From contig NZ_CP040936.1 of assembly GCF_006352025.1 (NCBI RefSeq), positions 4,094,001 to 4,158,000 of the forward strand: a stretch of DNA of 64,000 bases, given 5' to 3'. Below, one piece after another: positions 17,870-26,386 of this stretch. The number at the start of each line of letters is the position of its first letter. Position 1 is the first letter of the stretch. Below the pieces are notes generated by a model. It was not told the DNA's origin. It made no database searches and saw only the letters and a program-made list of their open reading frames with translations. The position numbers and the translations under genes are program-made. The stretch is from Hymenobacter sp. DG01. Its GTDB lineage: Bacteria; Bacteroidota; Bacteroidia; Cytophagales; Hymenobacteraceae.

Positions 17870-20746
17870 GTGATAGTTTCCCTGCGTACGTTGCTGCCGG
17901 CGGCTCTGCTGGTAGCCCTGCCCTGCGGGGCCGCCCTGGCCCAAACCCTTCCCGTGCTCGACCAGGTACCGGCCTCCGTGCGGTGGTATGAGGTGCGTAC
18001 GCCCCACTTCCGGGTGCTTTACCCCGAGGGGTTTGCCGAGCGCGCCCGCCGCACCGCCCATCGCCTGGAGCAGGTACACGAGCCGGCGGGGACCTCGCTG
18101 GGCCTGGCCGCCCGGCCGGTAACCGTGGTGCTGCAAACCCGCACCACTATCGGCAATGGCTTCGTGACGCTGCTGCCGCGCCACTCCGAGTTTTTCACCA
18201 CCTTCCCCCAAGACCCCTTCCTGACCGGCACCCTCGACTGGCTGGATCAGCTGACCGTGCACGAGTACCGGCACGTGGTGCAGTATGATAAGGCCCGGCA
18301 GGGGGTAGGGCAGCTGGGCTACCTGCTGGGAGGCTACGGCGGGCTGGGGCTCACCACCCTGGGTGTGCCCGACTGGTTTGCTGAAGGCGACGCCGTGGGC
18401 ACCGAAACCGCTCTGACCCGCAGCGGCCGGGGCCGGATTCCGAACTTTGATGCCTACCTGCGGGCTAACCTGCTGGCCGGGCGGCGCTACTCCTATGCTA
18501 AGGCCGTGGCCGGCTCCTTCCGCGACCAGGTGCCCAACCACTACGTGCTGGGCTACTTCCTGACCACCCGCCTCAAGCGCACAGCCGGTGCCGGAGCCTG
18601 GGGTGAGGTGCTCAACCGCTACTACCGCTTTCCGGTGTACCCGCTTTCGTTTTCCGACAAGCTCCGCCTGACCACCGGCCTGCGCACCGACGACCTGTAC
18701 GCCCGCACCATGCAGGAGCTGGACAGCACCTGGCGCGCCCAGCAGGCCGGCCGGGAGCTGACACCTGCTACCGACCTGCCCGTGGCCGCCACTCAGCAGG
18801 TCTTCACCGAGTACCAGTTTCCGCAGTACATTGATAACAATACCGTTTTAGCCCTGAAAAGCGGCCTGGGCCACACCCCGCAGCTGGTGGAGCTGCACCG
18901 GGGCGGGCAGGAGCGGCAGCGCCTGGTGCTGGGCCTGCACCACAACGCCGAGCAGCTCTCGGTGGGGGGCGGCAAAGCGGCCTGGCTGGAGTTTCGCTAC
19001 AGTCCGCGCTGGCAGCAGCAGGTGTACTCCGAGCTGCGCGTGCTGAACCTGGCTACCGGGCAGCTCAGCCGGCCCGGCCGCCGCACTCGTTACACCGCCG
19101 CCGTGCTCTCGCCCGATGGGCAGCGCCTGCTGACCGTCAGCACTGACTCGGCCTACCAGCACCGCCTGCAGCTGCTGGATGCCGGCAGCGGGGCCGTGCT
19201 GCGCACCTTCGCCAACCCTCGTAACCTGCCCTACCTGCACCCGCGCTTCGGGGCCGATGGCCGCACGGCGGCGGTGGTGCGGCTAGAAGCGGCCGGCAAA
19301 AGCCTGGAGCTGCTGGAGCTGGAAACGGGCCAAAGCCGTACGGTGCTACCCCCCGCCAACGACAACCTTTCGCACCCCCAGCCCTGGCAGGACTATGTGC
19401 TGTTCAACTCCCCTCGCTCGGGGCAGGATGAGGTGTACGCCGTGCGCGTGGGTAGCGGGCAGGTGCGGCAGGTAACGGCGCGCCCGGTGGGGGCCTACCA
19501 CGCTGCCGTTTCGCCCGATGGGCAGCGCCTGGCTTTTCATGAGGTGCGGGCCCAGGGCAGCCGGGTGCTGGAAATGCCCCTGCGGCCGGAGCAGTGGCGG
19601 CCGGTGGCAACCCCTACGGCCCCCGCCCCGCCCAACCTCTATGCCGATGAGCTAACGGTCCGGGAGCCCGGCGCCCGCACGGTGGGAGCCGTGCTACCTC
19701 AGGATTCGGTGGCCGGCGCGTCCCTTACTGCCCGCCGCTACCGCCGCCTGCCTCACGCCCTGAACCTTTATGGCTGGGGGCTGGTACAAAGTCCCTCGGG
19801 CACGGGCCTGAATCTGGGCCTGCGGGCTCAGGACGTGCTGAGTACCACCCAGCTGCTGGTAGGCGCCGGCTACGACGGGGTGGAGCGCACCGGGCGCGTG
19901 TTTGCCGATGCCAGCTACCAGGGCCTCGGGCCGGTGCTGGACCTCAGCCTGGAGCACGGCGCCCGCCGGGTGGCCGGCCGCCTGGCCACGGGCGGCACCG
20001 ATTACGACCGGTGGCAGTACAACCGCCTGAGCGTGGGCACCCGCCTGCCCCTGACGCTCACGACCTCTCGCATGCTTACCTCTCTCACGGTGGGCACGTA
20101 CTACCAGCTGGAGCAAACCCAGGGCTACGAGCTGGCCTCGCGCCCGATTACCGAGGCCGGCCGCCGGCCCCTGCACGCGCTGGTAGGCAGCTTGGCCTTC
20201 GCCCGCACCCTGCGCCAGAGCTACCGCGACGTGGCCCCGCGCTGGGGGCAGAGCCTAAGTGTGGTGTGGCGCGGCACGCCCTTCGGTACAGGGCTGTCGG
20301 GGGAGCAGCGGGCGGCACAGGCCAGCCTGTTTCTGCCGGGGGTAGGGCTGCACCATGCCGTGCGCCTGCGGGCGGGCTACCAGTGGCAGCAGCAGCAGGA
20401 GTACCGGTTTGGCTCGGCCATCTTCTACCCCCGCTCCCTGCCCTACCTCAGCTACAACACCCTGGCCTCCCTGAGCGCCGAATACCGCCTGCCCCTGGCC
20501 GACGTGCACTGGGAGCTGGGCCGGGTGCTGTACGTGCAGCGCCTGAAAGGCAGCGCCTTCGCCGATGGCGTCCGGGGCGAATCGGGGCTGCTGCGGGGCA
20601 GCTACTACACCTTGGGCTTCGATGTATCGGCGGTGTTTAATCCGCTGCGCCTGCGCACTCCCCTGGAGGCCGGTGTGCGTACCGTGTATAACTCCTACTA
20701 CCGGCGCTGGGAGCTGCAGCCCTTGGTGCTTAACGTGGGTTTCTGA
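17870..20746 (+). CDS. Outer-membrane protein: gluzincin-like domain, TolB-type propeller and beta-barrel
   Basis: 958 residues from a GTG at 17870, which puts a signal peptide (SLRTLLPAALLVALPCGAALAQ) at the N-terminus; an upstream TTG at 17813 is less likely. Residues 30-250 carry HEYRH (131-135) and PDWFAEGDA with E172, the zinc-ligand layout of MA-clan peptidases. Residues 300-590 contain PD40/TolB-like blades (AVLSPDGQRLLTVSTDS, AAVSPDGQRLAFHEVRA). The final 300 residues alternate aromatic and polar positions (YLSYNTLASLSAEYRLPLAD) and end in Phe, as outer membrane barrels do. It is probably a surface protein with peptidase potential; substrate and activity are unknown. Confidence 0.78.
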   Translation: MIVSLRTLLPAALLVALPCGAALAQTLPVLDQVPASVRWYEVRTPHFRVLYPEGFAERARRTAHRLEQVHEPAGTSLGLAARPVTVVLQTRTTIGNGFVTLLPRHSEFFTTFPQDPFLTGTLDWLDQLTVHEYRHVVQYDKARQGVGQLGYLLGGYGGLGLTTLGVPDWFAEGDAVGTETALTRSGRGRIPNFDAYLRANLLAGRRYSYAKAVAGSFRDQVPNHYVLGYFLTTRLKRTAGAGAWGEVLNRYYRFPVYPLSFSDKLRLTTGLRTDDLYARTMQELDSTWRAQQAGRELTPATDLPVAATQQVFTEYQFPQYIDNNTVLALKSGLGHTPQLVELHRGGQERQRLVLGLHHNAEQLSVGGGKAAWLEFRYSPRWQQQVYSELRVLNLATGQLSRPGRRTRYTAAVLSPDGQRLLTVSTDSAYQHRLQLLDAGSGAVLRTFANPRNLPYLHPRFGADGRTAAVVRLEAAGKSLELLELETGQSRTVLPPANDNLSHPQPWQDYVLFNSPRSGQDEVYAVRVGSGQVRQVTARPVGAYHAAVSPDGQRLAFHEVRAQGSRVLEMPLRPEQWRPVATPTAPAPPNLYADELTVREPGARTVGAVLPQDSVAGASLTARRYRRLPHALNLYGWGLVQSPSGTGLNLGLRAQDVLSTTQLLVGAGYDGVERTGRVFADASYQGLGPVLDLSLEHGARRVAGRLATGGTDYDRWQYNRLSVGTRLPLTLTTSRMLTSLTVGTYYQLEQTQGYELASRPITEAGRRPLHALVGSLAFARTLRQSYRDVAPRWGQSLSVVWRGTPFGTGLSGEQRAAQASLFLPGVGLHHAVRLRAGYQWQQQQEYRFGSAIFYPRSLPYLSYNTLASLSAEYRLPLADVHWELGRVLYVQRLKGSAFADGVRGESGLLRGSYYTLGFDVSAVFNPLRLRTPLEAGVRTVYNSYYRRWELQPLVLNVGF

Positions 20747-20758
20747 GCCCCGCGCTGG

Positions 20759-21196
20759 CTATTCGGCCGCCCGGAATACCAGCACGGGCTGAGAGTGCTC
20801 GGCATCATAGAGAGCCAGCCGGCGGTTGCTGATGGTATAGCGGGTTACCTGGGGCAGCAGCTGAAAGTAGCGCGTTTCCAGGTTTTGGTTGGCGCAGGTA
20901 GCGTAGGTAGCAAACTGCGTGGAAAAGCTCAGCTGAGATGTGCCCGAGTTCAGCAGGTAGCTGCCGCCGTAGCGGTTGCAGGCCGCCTGGCCCGTGTTAT
21001 TGCTGCCCACGGCGTTCAGCAGCAGGTCGGTGGCCGAGCTGCCGGGCTGCTGGCTGGGGGCTTGCCCATCTATTTCAACCAGTAGCCAGCGCTGATCCAG
21101 CAGATAAACCGGCGCGGGCACCGGCTCCGTATCCTTGGCACAACCCGTGAGTAGGGCAACGGTGGTAGAGCAGATAAGGGGTAGGAGGCGCCGCAT
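20759..21196 (-). CDS. META-domain lipoprotein, copy 1
   Basis: 145 residues from the ATG at 21196; the open frame upstream was rejected because MRRLLPLICSTTVALLTGC gives a lipobox (LLTGC) exactly where expected. The body fits the META/DUF306 (HslJ-like) fold: LDQRWLLVEIDG near the start, ACNRYGGSYLL in the middle and a YDAEHSQPVLVF ending. Such lipoproteins sit in the cell envelope and the E. coli relative is linked to heat and novobiocin response. A similar gene lies at 24650. It converges with the beta-barrel gene with only 12 nt between stops. Confidence 0.82.
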   Translation of the reverse strand: MRRLLPLICSTTVALLTGCAKDTEPVPAPVYLLDQRWLLVEIDGQAPSQQPGSSATDLLLNAVGSNNTGQAACNRYGGSYLLNSGTSQLSFSTQFATYATCANQNLETRYFQLLPQVTRYTISNRRLALYDAEHSQPVLVFRAAE

Positions 21197-21278
21197 AGAA
21201 ATAAGAACGAAGCAGGATGAGAGAAAGCCAGGCAATGAAAGGAGCAAGGTAACAGACAAATGGTTGCATACTTGCGCT

Positions 21279-22106
21279 ATGTCTACTGTACTGCCGCTCA
21301 CGCCTGCCAATTTCACCCTGCCCTTTCCTGACCACTACCTGCAAGTGCGGAGCCTGCGCCATGCCAGCCCCGAGGCCGAAGGGCGGCCCTGGCTGGTGCT
21401 ACTGCACGATTCCCTGGGCAGCATTCGGCTCTGGCGCGACCTGCCCGAGCAGCTGGCCACCGCCCTAGGGTGCCACGTTCTGCTTTACGACCGGCGCGGG
21501 TATGGCGAGTCGGCCCCGCTGGGCCCCTACCCCCGCACCCCGGCCTACCTCGAAGAAGAAGCCCAGACCATACCCGCCGTGCTGGCCGCCTGCGGTATCA
21601 CGCGGGCCGTGCTTTTCGGCCACTCCGATGGCGGCACGCTGGCGTTGCTGGCGGCGGCCACGGCGCCTCCGGCCCTGGTGGCAGCCGTGGTAATCATTGG
21701 GGCGCACGTATTTGTGGAAGAAGAAACGCTACGAGGCATCCGGGCGGCCCGGCAGCAGTACGCCACCACCGATTTGCCCCAGCGCCTGGCCCGCTACCAC
21801 GGCGCCAACACCGAAGGCCTGTTCCGGGCCTGGACTGATACCTGGCTGAGCCCTGAATTTCGGGCTTGGAACATAGAGCACTACCTGCCCCGGGTGCAGT
21901 GCCCGGTGCTGGTGCTCCAGGGCGCCCACGATGAATACGGCACCGAGGCCCAGGTAACGGCCATTGCCAGCCAGGTGGCGGGCCCAGCCCAGGCCGAGCT
22001 GCTGCCCGGTCTGAGGCATACGCCCCACCGCCAGGCCCCGGAGCTGGTCGTAAGCATAACGGCCTCCTTCCTGCGGGCTCACCTGGCAGGGCTGCCTAAT
22101 GAGTAG
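21279..22106 (+). CDS. Alpha/beta hydrolase
   Basis: 275 residues from the ATG at 21279. The nucleophile elbow is GHSDGG (S116), the oxyanion region is LLHDSLGSIRLWRDL, the acid is probably in LQGAHDEYG and the His in LRHTPHRQAPE. DRRGYGESAP before the elbow is typical of lipase/esterase-like or haloperoxidase-like members. No signal peptide, so it acts in the cytoplasm. The substrate cannot be assigned. It is divergent from the META lipoprotein with an 82-nt gap containing TACTTG, a weak -7 candidate. Confidence 0.87.
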   Translation: MSTVLPLTPANFTLPFPDHYLQVRSLRHASPEAEGRPWLVLLHDSLGSIRLWRDLPEQLATALGCHVLLYDRRGYGESAPLGPYPRTPAYLEEEAQTIPAVLAACGITRAVLFGHSDGGTLALLAAATAPPALVAAVVIIGAHVFVEEETLRGIRAARQQYATTDLPQRLARYHGANTEGLFRAWTDTWLSPEFRAWNIEHYLPRVQCPVLVLQGAHDEYGTEAQVTAIASQVAGPAQAELLPGLRHTPHRQAPELVVSITASFLRAHLAGLPNE

Positions 22107-22272
22107 CTGTGCTCGTAATAATCACGCATCAGGGTGGGTAGAGCCCACAAGAAAGAGGCCTCAGCCCTGGTAGTTAATGAAGTATAATTATATTTATTTA
22201 GGGTGTCTTAGCCTCCGGTAAGCCTCGGGGTAGGGTTCTGGTCAATGACGGTACCGGGTGGGCTAGCTCTTC
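22107..22272. other. AT-rich intergenic region
   Basis: Contains a short AT-rich tract (TATAATTATATTTATTTAG near 22182-22200), unlike the GC-rich surroundings. It probably holds the promoter of the STAS-like gene, but no exact -7 element is present. Confidence 0.35.
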
Positions 22273-22296
22273 TTGTTTTCCAGTTTATGTAGTGTC

Positions 22297-22746
22297 GTGC
22301 CCTCACGCCTTTCCGCCCAGCATCCGGAGCATTTGTCTGCCCGGCAGCCTTCCGATCTGCACTTGTTACGGGAGCTGCCGCAGCTACGGCTGTTGTCTGA
22401 CGCGGCAACTGAGCTGCTGTGGGCCGATTGGCGCGGACCCCAAACGGCCGCTACCGTGCGGGAAGGGGCCGAAGCCGTACTGGCCGCCGTGCAGGCCGGG
22501 AAGTACACCAAGCTCCTCAACGACAATACCCACCTGACGGTAATGAACGTGACGGCTCAGGAATGGGATTCCATTCAGGTGCTGCCCCGCCTGTTTAATG
22601 CCGGGCTGCAGTATCTGGCCTGGGTGTACCCGCCCGACCTCACCGGCCGCCGCCACACCGATTACTCCGTCAACCGCAGTTCCTGGCCCCTGCTTCTCAC
22701 CTTCGAGGAGCGACAGATGGCTCTGGAATGGCTCCGGCAGCACTAA
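22297..22746 (+). CDS. SpoIIAA/STAS-like small protein, paralogue 2
   Basis: About 149 residues from a GTG at 22297; a TTG at 22273 (157 residues) is the alternative and the start is uncertain. It aligns by eye with the protein at 17396: LLWADWRGPQTAATV, KYTKLLNDNTHLTVMNV, FNAGLQYLAWVYPPD and LLTFEERQMALEWLRQH match YADWTGDQTGESV, KVLNDNRRVTSMW, AEAGLQYFAWIYSPN and VLTFDNPETAASWLRQM. Same fold, likely same type of signalling role, function unknown. A GC-rich hairpin follows at 22752-22780. Confidence 0.68.
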   Translation: MPSRLSAQHPEHLSARQPSDLHLLRELPQLRLLSDAATELLWADWRGPQTAATVREGAEAVLAAVQAGKYTKLLNDNTHLTVMNVTAQEWDSIQVLPRLFNAGLQYLAWVYPPDLTGRRHTDYSVNRSSWPLLLTFEERQMALEWLRQH

Positions 22747-22842
22747 CGCTACCCGCGCGGCGGGCGCGAAAGCGCGGGCTTCGGCACTTATTCGGGGGTA
22801 GGCCGTGTTGGGCAGGCAGCGCCCCATTGCCTATTCTCTGTT

Positions 22843-23292
22843 ATGCAAGCACCGAAGCTCCTCTGCCTGACTACTCTTTGCGCCGCCGGACTAATTGTTC
22901 CCACGGCTTCCGCGACGGCCGACGGCCCCTCTTCCGTTACGGTGGTGGTATCGGCCCTGGCCTCTACTTCCGCCGCCGTAAAGCTGTATTTCTACAACGC
23001 GCGGGAGAAGTTTCTGACCAAGGGCGGCTACGCCTTTATGCGGGTAGTGAAGCCCGGCGGGCAGCAGCAGGTAAGCCTGCCGGTGGAGCTGGAACCCGGC
23101 GAGTGGGCCGTGGCTATTACCCAGGATACCAACAACAACGACAAGCTGGATAAGAACTTTATGGGCATCCCGACGGAGCCCTTCGCCTTCTCCAACAACG
23201 TGCGCCCCCGCCTGGCTCCACCCGATTTCAACGACTGCAAATTTACCGTGGGCGGTCCGGGCAAAGTGGTCAGCATTGTCCTGACCAAGTAG
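22843..23292 (+). CDS. DUF2141 family secreted protein
   Basis: 149 residues. A signal peptide (MQAPKLLCLTTLCAAGLIVPTASA) is followed by the DUF2141 pattern: VKLYFYNAREKFL, AITQDTNNNDKLDKNFMGIP, EPFAFSNN and PDFNDCKFTV. The domain is common in Bacteroidota and predicted to be a periplasmic beta-sandwich; no activity is known. Its stop codon abuts the stop of the convergent next gene with no spacer. Confidence 0.85.
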   Translation: MQAPKLLCLTTLCAAGLIVPTASATADGPSSVTVVVSALASTSAAVKLYFYNAREKFLTKGGYAFMRVVKPGGQQQVSLPVELEPGEWAVAITQDTNNNDKLDKNFMGIPTEPFAFSNNVRPRLAPPDFNDCKFTVGGPGKVVSIVLTK

Positions 23293-23775
23293 CTACTCCT
23301 TCCGAAACGGATTCACTCCGCGCGCCAGTCGGCCGGTTACTTCCACGGCGCGGCGGGCGCGGGTTTCGGCCTGCCGCGCCGTGCTGATGTGCTGGGCCAG
23401 GGCCCGCCGGGCCCCGTGGGGTAGGGCCTGAAACCGGAGCATGGCTTCGGGCCAGGCGTCCAGGGCTTCGGCCAGCTCGGCGGGCAGAGGTACCTGGTCG
23501 GGCTCGGGGTCGGGCTCCAGCTGCAGCTGTACGTATTGTCCCACCTGCACCCCGGCCGTCAGGCACAGTTCTTTGTTAACCATAAGGTAGCGCCCGCCGC
23601 CGGCCTGGGGCAATAAGCTCAGCCGGATGGGGTGGCCGTTCAGGGTGCCGCGCACGCGCTTGGTGGTTTTGCCGCCCAGCGCCTCCACGAGTAGCGGCGA
23701 AAGGTGCACCACCTGGGTTGGCATAAAGCTGGGGCCGCCGGCTTCCAGGTAAGCATCAAACGAGTGCAGAGACAT
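23293..23775 (-). CDS. YdeI/OmpD-associated, DUF1905 domain protein
   Basis: 160 residues from the ATG at 23775 (MSLHSFDAYLEAGG). The first 90 residues fit DUF1905, a small beta-barrel (VVHLSPLLVEALGG, KRVRGTLNGHPIRLSLLP, YLMVNKEL), and the C-terminal helical part (LPAELAEALDAWPEAMLRFQ, ARRALAQHISTARQAETRARR) fits the YdeI/OmpD-associated family, linked elsewhere to bacteriocin or peptide resistance. Its 3' end touches that of the DUF2141 gene. Confidence 0.8.
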   Translation of the reverse strand: MSLHSFDAYLEAGGPSFMPTQVVHLSPLLVEALGGKTTKRVRGTLNGHPIRLSLLPQAGGGRYLMVNKELCLTAGVQVGQYVQLQLEPDPEPDQVPLPAELAEALDAWPEAMLRFQALPHGARRALAQHISTARQAETRARRAVEVTGRLARGVNPFRKE

Positions 23776-23883
23776 GGGGTAGAGCAAAGGGGGGAGGGAC
23801 GCCGCCGGGCCACCTCCGGCACAAAACTTTTTACCGGGTATGCGGCTTATACCCGCCTGAACTTGTAATCATCTTCCTTCAGC

Positions 23884-24585
23884 ATGAAAATAGAAATCTG
23901 GTCTGATATTGTGTGCCCCTTCTGCTACATCGGCAAGCGGCGCCTGGAAAACGCGCTGGCCCGCTTTGCCCACGCCGATGCGGTGGAAATTGAGTGGCAC
24001 AGCTTTGAACTGGACCCCGAGGCCCGGCCTAAACCCGGCGCCAGCCTCTACCAGCTGCTGGCCGCCAAGTACGGCAATACCGAGGACTGGGCCCGCCAGA
24101 TGAGCGCCAACATGACCCAGATGGCCGCCGAAGAAGGCCTGGCCTTTGACTTCGACCGGGCCGTGCACGCCAACACTCTGCACGCCCACCGCCTGGTGCA
24201 CCTGGCCGACAAATTTGGCAAGCAGGACGCAGCCAAGGAGCGTTTCTTCAAAGCCTACCTCGAAGAAGGCCAGGACCTCAACGACTTCGCTACCCTCGCC
24301 CGCCTGGCTACCGAAATAGGCCTGCCCGCTGTCGAAGTAGAGCAGGTACTTCACTCCGAGCAGTTCACCCAGGAGGTGCGCCACGATGAGTACCAGGCCC
24401 GCCAGATTGGGGTGCGCGGCGTGCCCTACTTCGTTTTCGATGACAAGTACGCCGTGTCCGGGGCCCAGCCTACCGAGCTGTTCCTAGAAGTGCTGGACAA
24501 GGTATGGGAAGAAAGCCGCCCCCGGCCCGTGCAGCTGGCCGGCACCGATGGCGCCGCCTGCGGCCTCGATGGCAGCAACTGCTAA
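23884..24585 (+). CDS. DsbA-family oxidoreductase, FrnE type
   Basis: 233 residues, no signal peptide, so a cytoplasmic thioredoxin-fold protein. The active site is CPFC (C11, C14) right after the first strand; the helical insertion (HANTLHAHRLVHLADKFGKQ) and the cis-proline loop GVRGVPYFVF are characteristic of FrnE/2-hydroxychromene isomerase-like members. The C-terminus has two more cysteines (ACGLDGSNC), also seen in FrnE proteins, where they can form a second disulfide. Likely role: thiol-disulfide exchange in oxidative stress. Confidence 0.9.
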   Translation: MKIEIWSDIVCPFCYIGKRRLENALARFAHADAVEIEWHSFELDPEARPKPGASLYQLLAAKYGNTEDWARQMSANMTQMAAEEGLAFDFDRAVHANTLHAHRLVHLADKFGKQDAAKERFFKAYLEEGQDLNDFATLARLATEIGLPAVEVEQVLHSEQFTQEVRHDEYQARQIGVRGVPYFVFDDKYAVSGAQPTELFLEVLDKVWEESRPRPVQLAGTDGAACGLDGSNC

Positions 24586-24605
24586 GCTCAAGCTGCTTCA
24601 ATAGC

Positions 24606-24642
24606 AAAAAGGCCACTTCCTGCATTGGGAGTGGCCTTTTTA
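24606..24642. terminator. Bidirectional terminator
   Basis: AAAAAGGCCACT pairs with AGTGGCCTTTTT around a 12-nt loop; A run on the left and T run on the right let it serve both the FrnE gene and the convergent META lipoprotein gene. Confidence 0.85.
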
Positions 24643-24649
24643 GTTGATT

Positions 24650-25096
24650 TTACTCGGCTTTTTCAAAAATAAGCAAGGGCCGCAACGTATTGCTGGCATC
24701 ATAAAGCCGCAGCTCGTTACCGCTGATTTCATAGCCTACGGTGCGGGGTAGGGCCGCCAGAAATTTATCCTCAATGCTCTGAGCGGGGCAGGTGGCTTTG
24801 GTAGAGGATTGCTCGCTGATGCTGAGCACGCCGGGGCTGCTACTCAGCGTGAAAGTGCCCCCGAAGGAGTTGCAGGGCGCCAGGCCTTCCGTGCGGTTAG
24901 GGCCGGTAGTAAACCGGATGTAGGAGCGAAAGGTATCGGAGTAGCTGGAAACCGACAAGGGCGTTTCTTCTACCTGCACCAGCTTCCAGCGGGTGTTCAG
25001 CAGCTCCGGGGCGGGCGGGGCGTCCTTATCATCCTGGCAGCTGCCAACCAAAAGTCCCAGCCCGATAATGCCTGAGTAGAGGAGGGGTTTGCGCAT
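24650..25096 (-). CDS. META-domain lipoprotein, copy 2
   Basis: 148 residues with a lipoprotein signal peptide (MRKPLLYSGIIGLGLLVGSC; lipobox LVGSC). The domain follows the same plan as the protein at 20759: LNTRWKLVQVEE, PCNSFGGTFTL, a Cys-containing ATCPAQSIEDKFLAALP helix and a LRLYDASNTLRPLLIFEKAE ending. The two are clearly paralogues, though diverged. Probably an outer or inner membrane-anchored envelope protein; function unknown. Confidence 0.82.
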   Translation of the reverse strand: MRKPLLYSGIIGLGLLVGSCQDDKDAPPAPELLNTRWKLVQVEETPLSVSSYSDTFRSYIRFTTGPNRTEGLAPCNSFGGTFTLSSSPGVLSISEQSSTKATCPAQSIEDKFLAALPRTVGYEISGNELRLYDASNTLRPLLIFEKAE

Positions 25097-25178
25097 AAGT
25101 GAAGGGTAGGAAAGGTGGGGTACAGCACAGAGTAGCGCCGTTATAATTTACAGAGCTGCCTGCCGGCCAAAAGGTTGC

Positions 25179-25219
25179 AAACCAAAAGCGCCGCCCAACA
25201 TGGGCGGCGCTTTTGGTTT
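25179..25219. terminator. Strong hairpin terminator of the aldo/keto reductase gene
   Basis: A perfect 19-bp stem (AAACCAAAAGCGCCGCCCA, loop ACA, then its complement), located 32 nt downstream of the minus-strand stop at 25251. On the minus strand it is followed by TTTGC; it may also insulate the META gene. Confidence 0.75.
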
Positions 25220-25250
25220 GCGAAGGGGGTAGGACTTATACCGGTTGCTG

Positions 25251-26234
25251 CTACAGCTGCCCCAGCTGCTGGCTGATAAAATCTACCTCCTGGGGCGAGA
25301 GCTGCACCTCAATAGCACGGGCGTTCTGCACGGCCTGCTCGGCGTTGCGGGCACCCACCAGCGCCACCGAAATCCCCGGCTGGGCCAGCGTCCAGCGCAG
25401 CACCAACTGCCCGAGGGTGGCGTTTTTGCTTTCCGCCATGGGCCTGATTTTATCCAGGAAGGCATTCACGCGGGTCACGAACTCAGGCTTGAACAGCGGG
25501 TGCGTGGCGCGCAGGTCGCTGGCTTCAAAGTGCTGGCCGGGCTTGATTTTGCCGGTCAGCAAACCCAGCTGCATGGGGCTGTAGGCCAGAATAGCCTTAT
25601 TGTGCTCCAGGCAATAGGGCACCACATCCTGCTCAATATCGCGGCGCACCATGCTGTAGGGCACCTGGTTCGAGGCTAGGTTTACTACCTGCTCGGCTTC
25701 GCGCATCTGCTCCACGGAATAGTTGCTCACGCCCGCGGCCCGCACTTTGCCCTGCTCAATCAGGCGCTGCACGGCCTCCATGGTGTCGGCAATGGGCGTG
25801 GTTTTATCGGGCCAGTGAATCTGGTAGAGGTCAATGTAGTCGGTGCCGAGGCGGCGCAGGCTGTCCTCGCACTCCCGGATGATGCTTTCCGGGGCTGCGT
25901 ACTTGTACACATCAATGTCCTGGCCTTGGTTGTTTTTGCTCTTGAAGCCGAAGTCGCCCCTCTGCTCGTCCCAGCGCATGCCAAACTTGGTCAGGATCTG
26001 GACCTGGTCGCGGGGTAGGGTTTTGATGGCTTCGCCCACAATTTCCTCGCTCAGGCCCTGCCCGTAAATAGGGGCCGTGTCGATGCTGGTTACGCCTAGG
26101 TCGAAGGAAGCGTGGATGGCGCCTACGGCGTCGTTCTGCTCGGTGCCGCCCCACATCCAGCCGCCGGCCGCCCAGCTCCCGAACGTAATGCGCGAGGCGC
26201 GCACGCCCGAAGAGCCTAATTCAATGTATTCCAT
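25251..26234 (-). CDS. Aldo/keto reductase
   Basis: 327 residues, full length. The catalytic tetrad is D52, Y57 (IDTAPIYGQGLSEE), K83 (LTKFGMRW) and H140 (LYQIHWPDKTTP). The barrel continues through RAAGVSNYSVEQM, ILAYSPMQLGLLTGK and the NADPH-binding VGARNAEQAVQNARA. It is likely to reduce aldehydes or ketones with NADPH in the cytoplasm; the physiological substrate is unknown. It is closest by eye to the YdhF/IolS-type general AKRs. Confidence 0.92.
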   Translation of the reverse strand: MEYIELGSSGVRASRITFGSWAAGGWMWGGTEQNDAVGAIHASFDLGVTSIDTAPIYGQGLSEEIVGEAIKTLPRDQVQILTKFGMRWDEQRGDFGFKSKNNQGQDIDVYKYAAPESIIRECEDSLRRLGTDYIDLYQIHWPDKTTPIADTMEAVQRLIEQGKVRAAGVSNYSVEQMREAEQVVNLASNQVPYSMVRRDIEQDVVPYCLEHNKAILAYSPMQLGLLTGKIKPGQHFEASDLRATHPLFKPEFVTRVNAFLDKIRPMAESKNATLGQLVLRWTLAQPGISVALVGARNAEQAVQNARAIEVQLSPQEVDFISQQLGQL

Positions 26235-26386
26235 GATGAAAGGATAGAAAAGTGTCGGAATTACCGGGCTGCTTGGGGCCCGGAATCAGTACAAACCGGC
26301 CGCGGTAGCCAAAGGTTACGGGCCACTGGCCCCGGCCTGGGGGCCAGTTCAACGGTACCGGGCCGCCCTGCCCACAACGGCCACGA

